A stretch of 64,000 nucleotides of DNA from Streptomyces sp. Root1304 (GCF_001426405.1 NZ_LMEP01000001.1:683241-747240), one strand, 5' to 3'. Shown: positions 36,560-44,982, counted from the stretch's first letter. Notes: generated by a model from the sequence alone, not told the origin. A program made the numbers and translations.

Positions 36560-37699
36560 GTGAGACACACCGTCACCGAATCCCTGCGCGCCGCCGCCCT
36601 GGTCTGCGCCGCCGTCGCCGTCGCCCTCTTCCTCTTCCGCGACAAGGCCGACGGCGTCCGCTGGGACGTCCTGGCCGCCGTCCTCGCGACGGCGGCCTGC
36701 ATCGGCGCATGGGCGGTGCTCACCCGGCGGGAGGCACCGCTCGGCCCGCCGGAGCCGGCCCCCGGACCCATGACGGCCCTGCCGTCCGTGCTGCCGCGCA
36801 ACCCCGTCGACTGGTATCTGACGGCCGGTTCGACGGTCTACGCCTTCGCGCCCTGGGCCGTGTTCCGCTACGCCGCCCACGGCGAGATCCACCTCGCCTA
36901 CGTCGTCCTGGGCGCCCTGCCGCTCTTCACCTGGACCGCCGTCGTCCTCTTCCTGACGGTCAAGCACCTGCTCGTACGGCGGCTGCCGGAGGCGCAGCGG
37001 CTGCTCGCCGCGGACGCCCGGGCGGGCCGGGTGATCGCCGTCCGCTTCGAGTCGGCGGGCGGCGAGTGGAACCGGATCGTGCCCGAGGACTGCACCAAGC
37101 TCATCGACCCGCCGTTCGAACACGCCCAGCACCTGAAGCTCCAGGACGCCAAGGGGAAGTGGTACGGCACCCACGGCCTCCTCAGCAGCCTCATGGGCCC
37201 GGACCACGCCCGTAACCAACTCGCCTTCTTCGGGCCCCGGTTCAAGGGCCGCCAGGTCTGGGTCTACTGGCCGGAGCGGTGGCAGCCGGTCCTCGCCGCC
37301 ACCCGGAACAGCAACCGCCCGGCGTACCCGGTGGCCGTCATCGCCGACACCGGCGACATGGTGTGGGGCTACGCGGCCCACGACTACACCGACCGCTATC
37401 TGACCGACCCCACGAACCTGCACGCCACCACGCCCGGCCTGCGGGCCCGTCCGGTGCGCCCCCGCCCGTACTTCCGCGCCGCCGTCCACGGCCGGATGCT
37501 GCTGTGGTTCGCGCTCGCCGCGGCCGCCCTGACCCCGGTCCTCCTCGGTCTCGTCTCGGACGGGCTCAGCGCGCTCCTCGGCGTCGCCGCCGCCCTGGCC
37601 GTGATGACCGCGCTGCCCGCCGCGGTCCGGGGCAACACCGTGACCCCGGACCCGAGCCGGTGGACCATCCCCCCGGTGGTGGACTTCCGCGTCCAGTAG
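36560..37699 (+). CDS. Multi-pass membrane protein, unknown function
   Basis: 379 residues from GTG 36560, with AGGA upstream. Four hydrophobic segments (near 10-28, 34-50, 95-118 and 125-148), then a cytosolic or extracytosolic domain (FKGRQVWVYWPERWQPVL), and two more segments near 315-355. No enzyme motif is seen. Streptomycetes carry several proteins of this type with no known role. A 39-bp palindromic tandem repeat begins 17 bp after the stop. Confidence 0.7.
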   Translation: MRHTVTESLRAAALVCAAVAVALFLFRDKADGVRWDVLAAVLATAACIGAWAVLTRREAPLGPPEPAPGPMTALPSVLPRNPVDWYLTAGSTVYAFAPWAVFRYAAHGEIHLAYVVLGALPLFTWTAVVLFLTVKHLLVRRLPEAQRLLAADARAGRVIAVRFESAGGEWNRIVPEDCTKLIDPPFEHAQHLKLQDAKGKWYGTHGLLSSLMGPDHARNQLAFFGPRFKGRQVWVYWPERWQPVLAATRNSNRPAYPVAVIADTGDMVWGYAAHDYTDRYLTDPTNLHATTPGLRARPVRPRPYFRAAVHGRMLLWFALAAAALTPVLLGLVSDGLSALLGVAAALAVMTALPAAVRGNTVTPDPSRWTIPPVVDFRVQ

Positions 37700-37716
37700 G
37701 GGCCCGGTTCCCCGGG

Positions 37717-37813
37717 CTACGGCGTGAGCACGCCGTAGGTCCCGGTCCGCCCGGCCTACGGTGTGAGCACGCCGTAGGTCCCGGTCCGCCCGGCCTACGG
37801 TGTGAGCACGCCG
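37717..37813. repeat. 39-bp tandem repeat with terminator-like palindrome
   Basis: Copies begin at 37717, 37756 and 37795 (the last partial). Copy 1 contains a perfect 22-bp palindrome, CTACGGCGTG-AG-CACGCCGTAG; copy 2 differs by one base. The partial third copy includes the last codons and stop of the alpha/beta hydrolase gene, so the end of that gene appears duplicated downstream. The hairpins may end transcription of both convergent genes. Confidence 0.85.
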
Positions 37814-38847
37814 TTCAGGAAGGGCTCCACGGCCTCGCTCCAGGCCTCCGGGTGGGTGTAGTGGAGGAGGTGGCCGGCGTCGGGGACCTCCGCGTACGCG
37901 CCCCGGGGCAGGACCCGGACCATCTCCTGGGCCTCGGCGCGGCCCAGTTCGCCGTCCAGGCCGCGGACGACGAGGGTCGGGCAGCGGACCTGGGCGAGCG
38001 AGTCCCAGTGGGCGTCGTGCACCCAGGTCTCGCGGGAGGTCAGCATCTGCTCCGGGTCGAAGACCGGACGCCAGCCGTCCGGGTGCTCGGCCATCACCTC
38101 GGCGAAGAAGGCGCCCCGCGCCGGGTGGGGCGTCTCCACCCACGGGTCCTCGTCGCCGAACCAGCGGTGGACGGCCGGGAGGGACGGGAAGGGCGCGGGC
38201 CAGCCGCGGAACCAGTCCTGCCAGGCCCGCTGCGAGGCCGCCCCGAGGGCCGAGGCCCGCATGTCGCAGATGACGAGGGCCCGTACGAGGTCGGGGCGCT
38301 CGGCGGCCAGCTGCCAGGCGGTCAGGGCGCCCATGGAGTGGCCGACGAGGGTGACCGGGCCGAGGCCGAGCTGCTCGACGACGGCGGCGGCGTCCGCCAC
38401 GTACGCCTCGCGGGTGAAGGGGCCGGCTGCGGGCTTTCCGCTCGCGCCGTGACCGCGCTGGTCGAGGGCGACGATCCGGTGCCCGCCGGTGAGCCGGCGG
38501 ACGGCGGGGGCCCAGTGGCCCGCGTGGCCCATCAGGCCGTGGAGGAGTAACACCCCGGGAGCGCCGGGAGCGGGAGCGGGAGCGGGAGCGGCCGGGGGCC
38601 GCGCGGGGCGGGGGACGGTGTGGCCGCCGGGGCGCGGGGCGGTGTGGCCGCCGGGGCTCGGGGCGGTGTCCGGACCGGGCTGCGGGATGATCCCGCGCAC
38701 GCCGGACGCGGGTGCGGGTGCGGGACTGCCGGGGCCGCCAGGAATCCCGGGGATGCCGGGGCTCCCGGCCGTATGACCCCCGGGTGTGTAGTCCCAGGCC
38801 GCCAGCCGAACACCGTCGGCTCCGGTGACGTCGAGTCGTCGCGCCAT
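37795..38847 (-). CDS. Alpha/beta hydrolase with low-complexity insert
   Basis: A 350-residue protein from ATG 38847 (GAGGGGG upstream). HGLMGHAGHW gives the oxyanion loop, GHSMGA holds the nucleophile serine, and AGHLLHY the catalytic histidine; an Asp in DGELG completes the likely triad. Between the first strand (LDVTGADGVRLAAWDY) and the oxyanion loop lies an unusual Pro/Gly/Ala-rich stretch of about 70 residues with short repeats. Without it the length is normal for the family. Substrate unknown. Confidence 0.85.
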   Translation of the reverse strand: MARRLDVTGADGVRLAAWDYTPGGHTAGSPGIPGIPGGPGSPAPAPASGVRGIIPQPGPDTAPSPGGHTAPRPGGHTVPRPARPPAAPAPAPAPGAPGVLLLHGLMGHAGHWAPAVRRLTGGHRIVALDQRGHGASGKPAAGPFTREAYVADAAAVVEQLGLGPVTLVGHSMGALTAWQLAAERPDLVRALVICDMRASALGAASQRAWQDWFRGWPAPFPSLPAVHRWFGDEDPWVETPHPARGAFFAEVMAEHPDGWRPVFDPEQMLTSRETWVHDAHWDSLAQVRCPTLVVRGLDGELGRAEAQEMVRVLPRGAYAEVPDAGHLLHYTHPEAWSEAVEPFLNGVLTP

Positions 38848-39070
38848 CCCTGGCACCCCCTCTTTCCCGTCGAACCACGCCAGACTATCGAACTCGTATT
38901 CGAAAATGCGCTACTGCCGCGCAACACCCCTCGTTCGAGTGACAGGGCTCAAGGATTGGCAGCCGCTGCCGAGGGGAGATCTTGAGCGGGAGGCGGACCA
39001 CTCGGGGAAAAGGGGTCCGGCGGGACTGACCTTGAGAGCTCGGGGCTCCAGGTCAGAACAGGGGAGGACA

Positions 39071-39098
39071 GGCCCCGGCGCCCATGGGCGCCGGGGCC
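39071..39098. terminator. Perfect 13-bp hairpin
   Basis: GGCCCCGGCGCCC (39071-39083), a two-base centre AT, and GGGCGCCGGGGCC (39086-39098). An extremely stable palindrome in the gap downstream of dmdR1. It may be a second terminator or mark an unannotated small transcript. Confidence 0.6.
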
Positions 39099-39270
39099 CT
39101 CTGTCGTCTTCGGCCCGCATGCCCCACCCCAATCCCCCACCCGCCGCGCCCTGGACATACCAGCGTGGCACGGCCGGGGCGCGGGCGTGGCGATTCCGGC
39201 GTAAAACGGGGCGCGCGGCACGCGGCCGGACCACCGGGTCAGGGCCGCGCGGCGGCCCGGAAGAGCGGAG

Positions 39271-39311
39271 AGGGGCGCCCCGCCGGTCCTGTCGACCTGC
39301 GGGGCGCCCCT
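39271..39311 (-). terminator. dmdR1 terminator
   Basis: AGGGGCGCCCCGC (39271-39283) pairs with GCGGGGCGCCCCT (39299-39311), a 13-bp perfect stem, 17 bp beyond the dmdR1 stop codon on the minus strand. Confidence 0.8.
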
Positions 39312-39327
39312 TCTCAGTGGCTCGGCC

Positions 39328-40017
39328 TCAGCGCTTCGCGACGAACACGTGCGCCGCGACCTCCGCGTCCAGCTCGGCCGCCTCGCCGCTGCTGCCCACC
39401 AGGACGCCGCCGGGGGACTCCGTCACCGACACCACGGAGCCGGGCTGCACGCCCGCGCGCCGCAGCGTGTACATCAGCTGGGCGTCCGTCTGGATCGGCT
39501 CGCCGATCCGCCGCACGATCACGGTCTTGCCCTCGCTCGCGTCCAGGTCCGCCAGCGAGACCATCGAGTCGTCGAGGAAGGCCTCGGCCTCCGCCTTCTC
39601 GCCGAGCTCTTCGAGGCCCGGGATCGGGTTCCCGTACGGCGACTCCGTCGGGTGACGCAGCAGCTCGAGGACGCGCCGCTCCACGGCCTCGCTCATCACG
39701 TGCTCCCAGCGGCAGGCCTCGGCGTGCACCTGCTCCCACTCCAGGCCGATCACGTCGACGAGCAGGCACTCCGCGAGGCGGTGCTTGCGCATGACGCGGG
39801 TGGCGAGGCGGCGGCCCTCGTCCGTGAGCTCCAGGTGCCGGTCGCTGGCGACGGCCACCAGGCCGTCGCGCTCCATCCGGGCCACCGTCTGGCTCACCGT
39901 CGGGCCGCTCTGGTCGAGCCGCTCGGCGATCCGGGCGCGCATGGGGACCACGCCTTCCTCCTCGAGCTCGAGGATGGTGCGGAGATACATCTCCGTGGTG
40001 TCGATCAGTCCGGACAT
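39328..40017 (-). CDS. dmdR1: Iron-dependent DtxR-family repressor
   Basis: A 229-residue DtxR/IdeR-type regulator. Residues 1-70 form the winged helix (ARIAERLDQSGPTVSQTVARMERDGLV). Metal ligands match DtxR numbering exactly: ancillary site H79, E83, H98; primary site M10, C102, E105, H106. Residues 150-229 form the SH3-like domain. With Fe2+ it should repress siderophore and iron-uptake genes at iron boxes. The name follows the S. coelicolor protein of the same size and context. It is divergent from a SIS-domain gene, with a DasR-like site between them. Confidence 0.93.
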   Translation of the reverse strand: MSGLIDTTEMYLRTILELEEEGVVPMRARIAERLDQSGPTVSQTVARMERDGLVAVASDRHLELTDEGRRLATRVMRKHRLAECLLVDVIGLEWEQVHAEACRWEHVMSEAVERRVLELLRHPTESPYGNPIPGLEELGEKAEAEAFLDDSMVSLADLDASEGKTVIVRRIGEPIQTDAQLMYTLRRAGVQPGSVVSVTESPGGVLVGSSGEAAELDAEVAAHVFVAKR

Positions 40018-40125
40018 ACGTGCCCCTCGATGAGTCGTGCGCTGGCCCTGCACCAATTCTGACGCATCGCGCCGACAACCGGGCCGCACCGGGTGAAGGC
40101 GCGGTGAAGGCGGTATTGACAGAGC

Positions 40126-40141
40126 AATGGTCCAGACCGCA
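40126..40141. promoter_or_regulatory. Probable DasR-responsive element (dre)
   Basis: The core TGGTCCAGACC (40128-40138) fits the DasR consensus A-N-TGGTCTAGACCA-N-T, with one change in the centre and one at the right flank. It lies between dmdR1 and the SIS gene, next to a TTGACA -35-like hexamer at 40116-40121. DasR represses amino-sugar genes until glucosamine-6-phosphate releases it, and an effect of N-acetylglucosamine on siderophores through dmdR1 has been reported in Streptomyces. Confidence 0.65.
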
Positions 40142-40212
40142 CCGTGATCGGCGACCAGGGCACGACCATGACACGACCGGCGACACCACGGCGACGAGAA
40201 GGAGCTTCCGGA

Positions 40213-40980
40213 ATGGGCGACAGCGCGGGCGAGAGCAAACTGGCCGGACAGTTCTTCGACGCCGCGATCGGCCTGCTCCAGCAGGTGCGGGACGGCGACT
40301 CGGCCGAGATCGCCGCCGCGGGCGCCGCCATCGCGGAGGCCGTCGCGAACGGCAACCGGCTCTTCGCGTTCGGCGCGGGCCACTCCTCGCTCGCCGCCCA
40401 GGACGTCGTCTACCGGGCCGGCGGCCTCGCCCTGATGAACCTGCTCGTGGTCCCGGGCGTCGTCGGCGTCGACGTCATGCCGGCCACGCTCGGCTCCGCC
40501 CTCGAACGGGTCGACGGCCTCGCCGGGGCGGTCCTGGACTCCTCCCCCGCCAAGGCCGGGGACGTCCTGATCATCATCTCGCTCTCCGGGCGGAACGCCC
40601 TGCCCGTCGAGATGGCCATGAACGCCCGCGCGCTCGGCCTCACCGTCATCGGCGTCACCTCGGTGGCGTACGGGACGGAGACGAAGTCCCGGCACGTCTC
40701 GGGGACCTACCTCAAGGACCACTGCGACATCGTCCTCGACTCGAAGATCGCCGTCGGCGACGCCGAGCTCACCCACGAGGGCATCGAGGCGCCCTTCGCC
40801 CCCGCGTCCACCGTCGTCACCAGCGCCCTCATGCAGGCCACGATGGCCGCCGCCGCCGAGGAACTGGTCCGCCGCGGCATCGAGCCGCCGCTGCTGCGCT
40901 CCGGCAACGTCGACGGCGGGCACGAGTGGAACGGCCGTGTGATGACGGAGTACGGCGACCGGATCTTCTACCGGCACTGA
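40213..40980 (+). CDS. SIS-domain sugar isomerase-like protein
   Basis: A 255-residue protein. The N-terminal helices (LAGQFFDAAIGLLQQVRDGD) are followed by a SIS domain with FGAGHSSLAAQDVVYRAGG and IIISLSGRNALPVEMAMNAR, the phosphosugar-binding serine loops. It resembles the YbiC/MurQ-like stand-alone SIS proteins that act on or sense amino-sugar phosphates. ATG 40213 has GGAG upstream; a GTG at 40144 in frame is less likely. A DasR-like site in its promoter supports an amino-sugar role. Confidence 0.85.
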   Translation: MGDSAGESKLAGQFFDAAIGLLQQVRDGDSAEIAAAGAAIAEAVANGNRLFAFGAGHSSLAAQDVVYRAGGLALMNLLVVPGVVGVDVMPATLGSALERVDGLAGAVLDSSPAKAGDVLIIISLSGRNALPVEMAMNARALGLTVIGVTSVAYGTETKSRHVSGTYLKDHCDIVLDSKIAVGDAELTHEGIEAPFAPASTVVTSALMQATMAAAAEELVRRGIEPPLLRSGNVDGGHEWNGRVMTEYGDRIFYRH

Positions 40981-41032
40981 GACCGGCACCGGACGGACCC
41001 GACGCCGGGCACCGGCCGGACGACCAGACGCA

Positions 41033-41054
41033 CCGGCCGCTACTCGGCGGCCGG
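41033..41054. terminator. Hairpin between convergent genes
   Basis: CCGGCCGC (41033-41040) and GCGGCCGG (41047-41054) form an 8-bp perfect stem, overlapping the stop codon of the membrane-protein gene on the other strand. Confidence 0.5.
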
Positions 41055-41360
41055 GTGCCCGGTCCTGCCGCGCGGGGGCGACAGCAGCTGGCTCATGCCG
41101 ATGCAGCCGAGCCCGGTGAACATCAGGGTGAGCTGGCCGAAGAAGCGGACCTCCCAGGAGAGGCCCGGCAGGACGCCGAAGTACGCCAGCCCCGGCAGCA
41201 GGACGGCCAGGCCCGTCAGCACCGCCCCGACGCCCTGGAGCCGGGGCCTGGTGACGTGCCGGCGGGTCCAGGGCGGAACCCAGCCCGTCCGGAGCGTCAG
41301 CACGCCCAGCGTGATCACCACCAGCCCCAGGAGCATCCCCGCTCCCACCATCCACGCCAT
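41040..41360 (-). CDS. Small membrane protein
   Basis: A 106-residue protein with three hydrophobic segments (near 1-22, 44-65 and 72-92) and a polar middle loop with Arg and Trp. No recognised domain. It is convergent with the SIS gene and 131 bp downstream of the PAS-protein gene on the same strand. Confidence 0.6.
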   Translation of the reverse strand: MAWMVGAGMLLGLVVITLGVLTLRTGWVPPWTRRHVTRPRLQGVGAVLTGLAVLLPGLAYFGVLPGLSWEVRFFGQLTLMFTGLGCIGMSQLLSPPRGRTGHPAAE

Positions 41361-41491
41361 GAGATCCCCCTCTTCCGGTCCGACCGGAGACCCTCATGGT
41401 CGTCCCGCCCCATCGGGGCCGTCCATGCCGGACCCCGGCAGAAACCTGACCCCTTCCTTGCCCGGCCCGTCCGGGACGTCCCGGACACGCC

Positions 41492-42823
41492 CTAAGGGGT
41501 GGTGTCGCCCAGGTCCAGCGCCGCCGCCACCCTCGTCGCCACCGCCTCCGCGAGGACCACGTCGTCCCGCTCGAACGGGGGACGGCAGGCGGCGCGCAGG
41601 AAGGTGACGACGCCGAGCGTCCGGCCCCGGGAGCGCAGCGGGACGCACACCGCGTGCGCCGCGTCCCCCGGCCACTGGTGGGCCTCCGCCCACACCTCGG
41701 CCGTCCGGCCCGCGCTCGCCCGTACCGTGCCCACCCGGTCCCAGGCCTGGAGCGCCGGGTGCCGCGGCCCGTACCGCAGCGGGATGCCGCCGCCCACGAC
41801 CGGCGACGCGGGGCCGGGGGCGGTCGCCGGGGTGGCCAGGGCGCGGGTGAGGCGGCGCTCGCCCGCCACCCGGTCGACGAGGGCGTGGTCCGCGAACCCG
41901 GCCAGGGCGAAGTCGAGCAGGACGGCCGCGGCCTCCGCCGGGTCCTCGCACTCCGCCGCCGCCGCGCCCGCCCGGTGCAGTTGGCTCCACCGGAACCGCA
42001 GCCGGTCCGCCTGCCGCGCCGCGAGCCGCTCCTCGGTGACGTCCTGGAACAGCCAGGCCACGCCCAGCGGCACCGGCTCCTCCGCCATCGGCGAGGCCAG
42101 CCGCAGGAAGCCGCTGCGCCAGCACCGGCGGCGCTCCTCCCCGGCGGAGGTCCGCAGCGTCACCCAGACCTCGGCGGGCGCGGGCGGGGTGCCCTCCGCG
42201 AGGACGTGCTGCAGGGCGGCCTCCAGCTCCTCGGCGCCCTGGACGACCACATCGCCCAGCGGGCGCCCGAGCAGGGCCGTGCGCCCGGTGCCGAGGGCGC
42301 GGGCGGCGTGCCCGTTGACCATCGCGGGGCGCAGGTCGGCGTCGACGAGGACGACACCCCAGGAGGCGTCCTCGAAGAGGGCCTCGCTGAGGGCCACCGA
42401 ACGCTCCAGGTCGAGCTGTACGTGGACCTCGCTGAACGCGCAGTACACGCCCGCCGGCGCCCCGTCGGCGCCGCGCACCCCGGCGGCCTGGCTGCGGACG
42501 AGCACCCGGCCGCCGTCCTTGCGGAGCAGGGCCAGCTCGTGGACCTGCCGGCCGGGGCCCTTCATGACGCCCATCAGCCGGTTCAGGATGTCCTCGGAGT
42601 CGGCGCTGCGCGCGGCCCAGCCCTCGAAACCGCGGCGTCCGACGGCCTCGCCCGCGGACCAGCCGAGGATCCGCTCGGCCTCGCGGTTCCAGTGGGTGAC
42701 CGTCCCGTCGGCGTCGAAGGCGCAGAGCGCCGCGTCCATCCCGTCGAGCAGCGCGGCCAGCAGATCGGCCCCCGCCCCGGGAACGGAAGCGGTCTCGCTC
42801 GCGGACCCCGTGAATGCACTCAT
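41492..42823 (-). CDS. PAS/GAF sensor protein without output domain
   Basis: A 443-residue protein. PAS 1 is at about 18-135 (LCAFDADGTVTHWNREAERILGWSAGEAVG), PAS 2 at about 148-270 (EDASWGVVLVDADLRPAMVNGHAARALG), and a GAF-like domain at about 285-440 (AHAVCVPLRSRGRTLGVVTFLRA). Streptomycete proteins with this layout normally end in a PP2C phosphatase or kinase; here the stop follows the GAF domain. It may be a truncated or adaptor form, passing its signal by protein contact. Ligand unknown. Confidence 0.82.
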   Translation of the reverse strand: MSAFTGSASETASVPGAGADLLAALLDGMDAALCAFDADGTVTHWNREAERILGWSAGEAVGRRGFEGWAARSADSEDILNRLMGVMKGPGRQVHELALLRKDGGRVLVRSQAAGVRGADGAPAGVYCAFSEVHVQLDLERSVALSEALFEDASWGVVLVDADLRPAMVNGHAARALGTGRTALLGRPLGDVVVQGAEELEAALQHVLAEGTPPAPAEVWVTLRTSAGEERRRCWRSGFLRLASPMAEEPVPLGVAWLFQDVTEERLAARQADRLRFRWSQLHRAGAAAAECEDPAEAAAVLLDFALAGFADHALVDRVAGERRLTRALATPATAPGPASPVVGGGIPLRYGPRHPALQAWDRVGTVRASAGRTAEVWAEAHQWPGDAAHAVCVPLRSRGRTLGVVTFLRAACRPPFERDDVVLAEAVATRVAAALDLGDTTP

Positions 42824-42959
42824 GCCGCACCCCCCATGCTGCGGCCATTCAACTGGAACGTGACGCAGGGCACATCACCTTCACCGAAATCGTTGCATCG
42901 CGGAAACGCATACGAATCGGGCGATGAGGGGATGGCCGCCGGCACCGGCACCCCGGCCC

Positions 42960-43637
42960 TTACGGGGCCAGCCGCTCCACCCGCCAGGTCTCGCCCCGCG
43001 GGCCGCCCTCGCGGACGTAGCGGAGGCGGTCGTGGAGGCGGTTCTCGTGGCCCTGCCAGAACTCGACGGCGTCCGGGACGACCCTGATGCCGCCCCACTC
43101 GGGCGGGACCGGGACCTGGGAGCCCTCGGGGTGGCGGGCGGCCAGCTCCTCGTAGCGGGCGAGGAGTTCCTCGCGGGAGGCGATCACCGAGGACTGGCGG
43201 CTCGCCCAGGCGCCGAGCTGCGAGCCGTGCGGGCGGGTGCGGAAGTAGGCGGCGGTCTCCTCGCGGCCGACGCGCTCGGCGCGGCCGGTGACGATGACCT
43301 GGCGGGCCAGCGGGTGCCAGGGGAAGAGCAGCGAGGCGTACGGGTTGGCCGCGATCTCCGCGCCCTTGCGGGAGTCGTAGTTGGTGAAGAAGACGAATCC
43401 GGCCTCGTCGTAGTGCTTGAGCAGGACGGTCCGGGAGGAGGGGCGGCCGTCGGGCGTGGCCGTGGAGACGATCATCGCGTTCGGCTCGTGGATCGCCGGG
43501 TTGGCGGCGGTCTCCTTGAACCAGCGGGTGAACTGCGCGATCGGCTCGGGCGCGAGGTCGGCGGCGGACAGCTCCGTGGTGCGGTACTGCTCGCGCATGT
43601 CGGCGGGATCCAGGGCGTCGGTCACGGGATCGGTCAC
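42960..43637 (-). CDS. pdxH: Pyridoxamine 5'-phosphate oxidase
   Basis: A 225-residue FMN enzyme that oxidises pyridoxamine- or pyridoxine-5'-phosphate to pyridoxal-5'-phosphate with O2. It has the standard PdxH signatures: [57 protein letters not shown], and the C-terminal [18 protein letters not shown] with W-R-x-x-RLAP at the very end. The frame is open to 43688; GTG 43637 gives a normal length, and no candidate start has a clear ribosome site. Confidence 0.93.
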   Translation of the reverse strand: MTDPVTDALDPADMREQYRTTELSAADLAPEPIAQFTRWFKETAANPAIHEPNAMIVSTATPDGRPSSRTVLLKHYDEAGFVFFTNYDSRKGAEIAANPYASLLFPWHPLARQVIVTGRAERVGREETAAYFRTRPHGSQLGAWASRQSSVIASREELLARYEELAARHPEGSQVPVPPEWGGIRVVPDAVEFWQGHENRLHDRLRYVREGGPRGETWRVERLAP

Positions 43638-43788
43638 GGAGTCATTGTGCGTCAGCGCCTCAGTTTGCCCGGCACCGCCCGCCGCCAATCCTCACTCGCC
43701 GGATCGGCGGAGTGTGCCGGATGTCACGCTTCCCCGCATCATCGGAACCGTACAGACTCTGGGGCTGGACGACTGTTGAAACCCGACC

Positions 43789-43809
43789 ATCGACCAGTAC
43801 TCGGTTGAT
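43789..43809. promoter_or_regulatory. Operator candidate before citrate synthase-like gene
   Basis: ATCGACC (43789-43795) and GGTTGAT (43803-43809) form an inverted repeat with one mismatch and a 7-base spacer, 26 bp before the ATG. Short ATCGAT/GATCGAT repeats follow it. Probably a binding site for an unidentified regulator. Confidence 0.4.
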
Positions 43810-43835
43810 CGATCATCGATTAGAGGAGCCGCCTG

Positions 43836-44936
43836 ATGTCCGACTTCGTACCCGGGCTCGAAGGAGTCGTCGCGTTCGAGACGGAGATCGCCGAACCCGA
43901 CAAGGAAGGCGGCGCCCTCCGCTACCGCGGCGTCGACATCGAGGACCTCGTCGGTCACGTCTCGTTCGGCAACGTCTGGGGCCTCCTCGTCGACGGCGCC
44001 TTCAACCCGGGCCTGCCGGCCGCGGAGCCGTTCCCGATCCCGGTCCACTCCGGCGACATCCGGGTCGACGTGCAGTCCGCGCTCGCGATGCTCGCCCCCG
44101 TGTGGGGCCTCAAGCCGCTCCTGGACATCTCCGCCGAGCAGGCCCGCGACGACCTCGCCCGGGCCGCCGTCATGGCCCTCTCGTACGTGGCCCAGTCCGC
44201 GCGCGGCCAGGGCGTCGCGATGGTCCCGCAGAGCGAGATCGACAAGGCCGAGTCGGTCGTCGAGCGCTTCATGATCCGCTGGCGCGGCGAGCCCGACCCG
44301 AAGCACGTGAAGGCCGTCGACGCCTACTGGACCTCCGCCGCCGAGCACGGCATGAACGCGTCGACCTTCACCGCCCGCGTGATCGCCTCCACCGGCGCCG
44401 ACGTGGCCGCCTCCCTCTCCGGAGCCGTCGGCGCCATGTCCGGCCCGCTGCACGGCGGCGCGCCCTCCCGCGTCCTCGGCATGATCGAGGAGATCGAGCG
44501 GACCGGCGACGCCACCGCGTGGGTGAAGCAGGCGCTGGACAAGGGCGAGCGCCTGATGGGCTTCGGCCACCGCGTCTACCGCGCCGAGGACCCCCGCGCG
44601 CGCGTGCTGCGGCGTACCGCGAAGGAGCTGGACGCCCCCCGCTACGAGGTGGCCGCCGCCCTGGAGAAGGCCGCCCTGGAGGAGCTGCACAACCGCCGCC
44701 CCGATCGCGTCCTCGCGACGAACGTGGAGTTCTGGGCGGCCATCGTCCTCGACTTCGCCGAGGTCCCGGCGCACATGTTCACCTCGATGTTCACGTGCGC
44801 GCGTACCGCCGGATGGTCGGCGCACATCCTGGAGCAGAAGCGCACCGGCCGCCTCGTGCGCCCCTCGGCCCGCTACACGGGCCCGGGCCAGCGGGACCCG
44901 CGCGAGATCGAGGGCTACGCGGACATCGCGGGCTGA
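43836..44936 (+). CDS. Citrate synthase 2 (CitA-like)
   Basis: A 366-residue citrate synthase-family protein with a good ribosome site (AGAGGAG). H171 (EHGMNAS), H206 (GPLHGG) and H245 (GFGHRVYRAEDPR) match the conserved histidines. At the position of the usual catalytic Asp (NVD in E. coli GltA) the sequence reads NVEFW, giving Glu298. The same NVEFW is present, from memory, in the M. tuberculosis CitA branch, so this is a family trait rather than a local lesion. Likely makes citrate from acetyl-CoA and oxaloacetate; a related substrate is possible. Confidence 0.88.
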   Translation: MSDFVPGLEGVVAFETEIAEPDKEGGALRYRGVDIEDLVGHVSFGNVWGLLVDGAFNPGLPAAEPFPIPVHSGDIRVDVQSALAMLAPVWGLKPLLDISAEQARDDLARAAVMALSYVAQSARGQGVAMVPQSEIDKAESVVERFMIRWRGEPDPKHVKAVDAYWTSAAEHGMNASTFTARVIASTGADVAASLSGAVGAMSGPLHGGAPSRVLGMIEEIERTGDATAWVKQALDKGERLMGFGHRVYRAEDPRARVLRRTAKELDAPRYEVAAALEKAALEELHNRRPDRVLATNVEFWAAIVLDFAEVPAHMFTSMFTCARTAGWSAHILEQKRTGRLVRPSARYTGPGQRDPREIEGYADIAG

Positions 44937-44982
44937 CCCCGACCGCAGCACGCACCCCGCACCTCGCACGCACCACGCAGGA

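Larger units (their letters stand above)
38857..39327. other. About 470-bp intergenic region with two hairpins
   Basis: This lies between the start of the alpha/beta hydrolase gene and the stop of dmdR1, both on the minus strand. It contains the hydrolase promoter region (AT-richer at 38880-38930) and two strong inverted repeats, listed separately. I see no gene or tRNA. Confidence 0.5.

Noticed and set aside
35693..38878. 1061-codon minus-strand ORF
   Set aside because: It crosses the acetyltransferase, the membrane protein and the hydrolase gene in the wrong frame; low complexity throughout.
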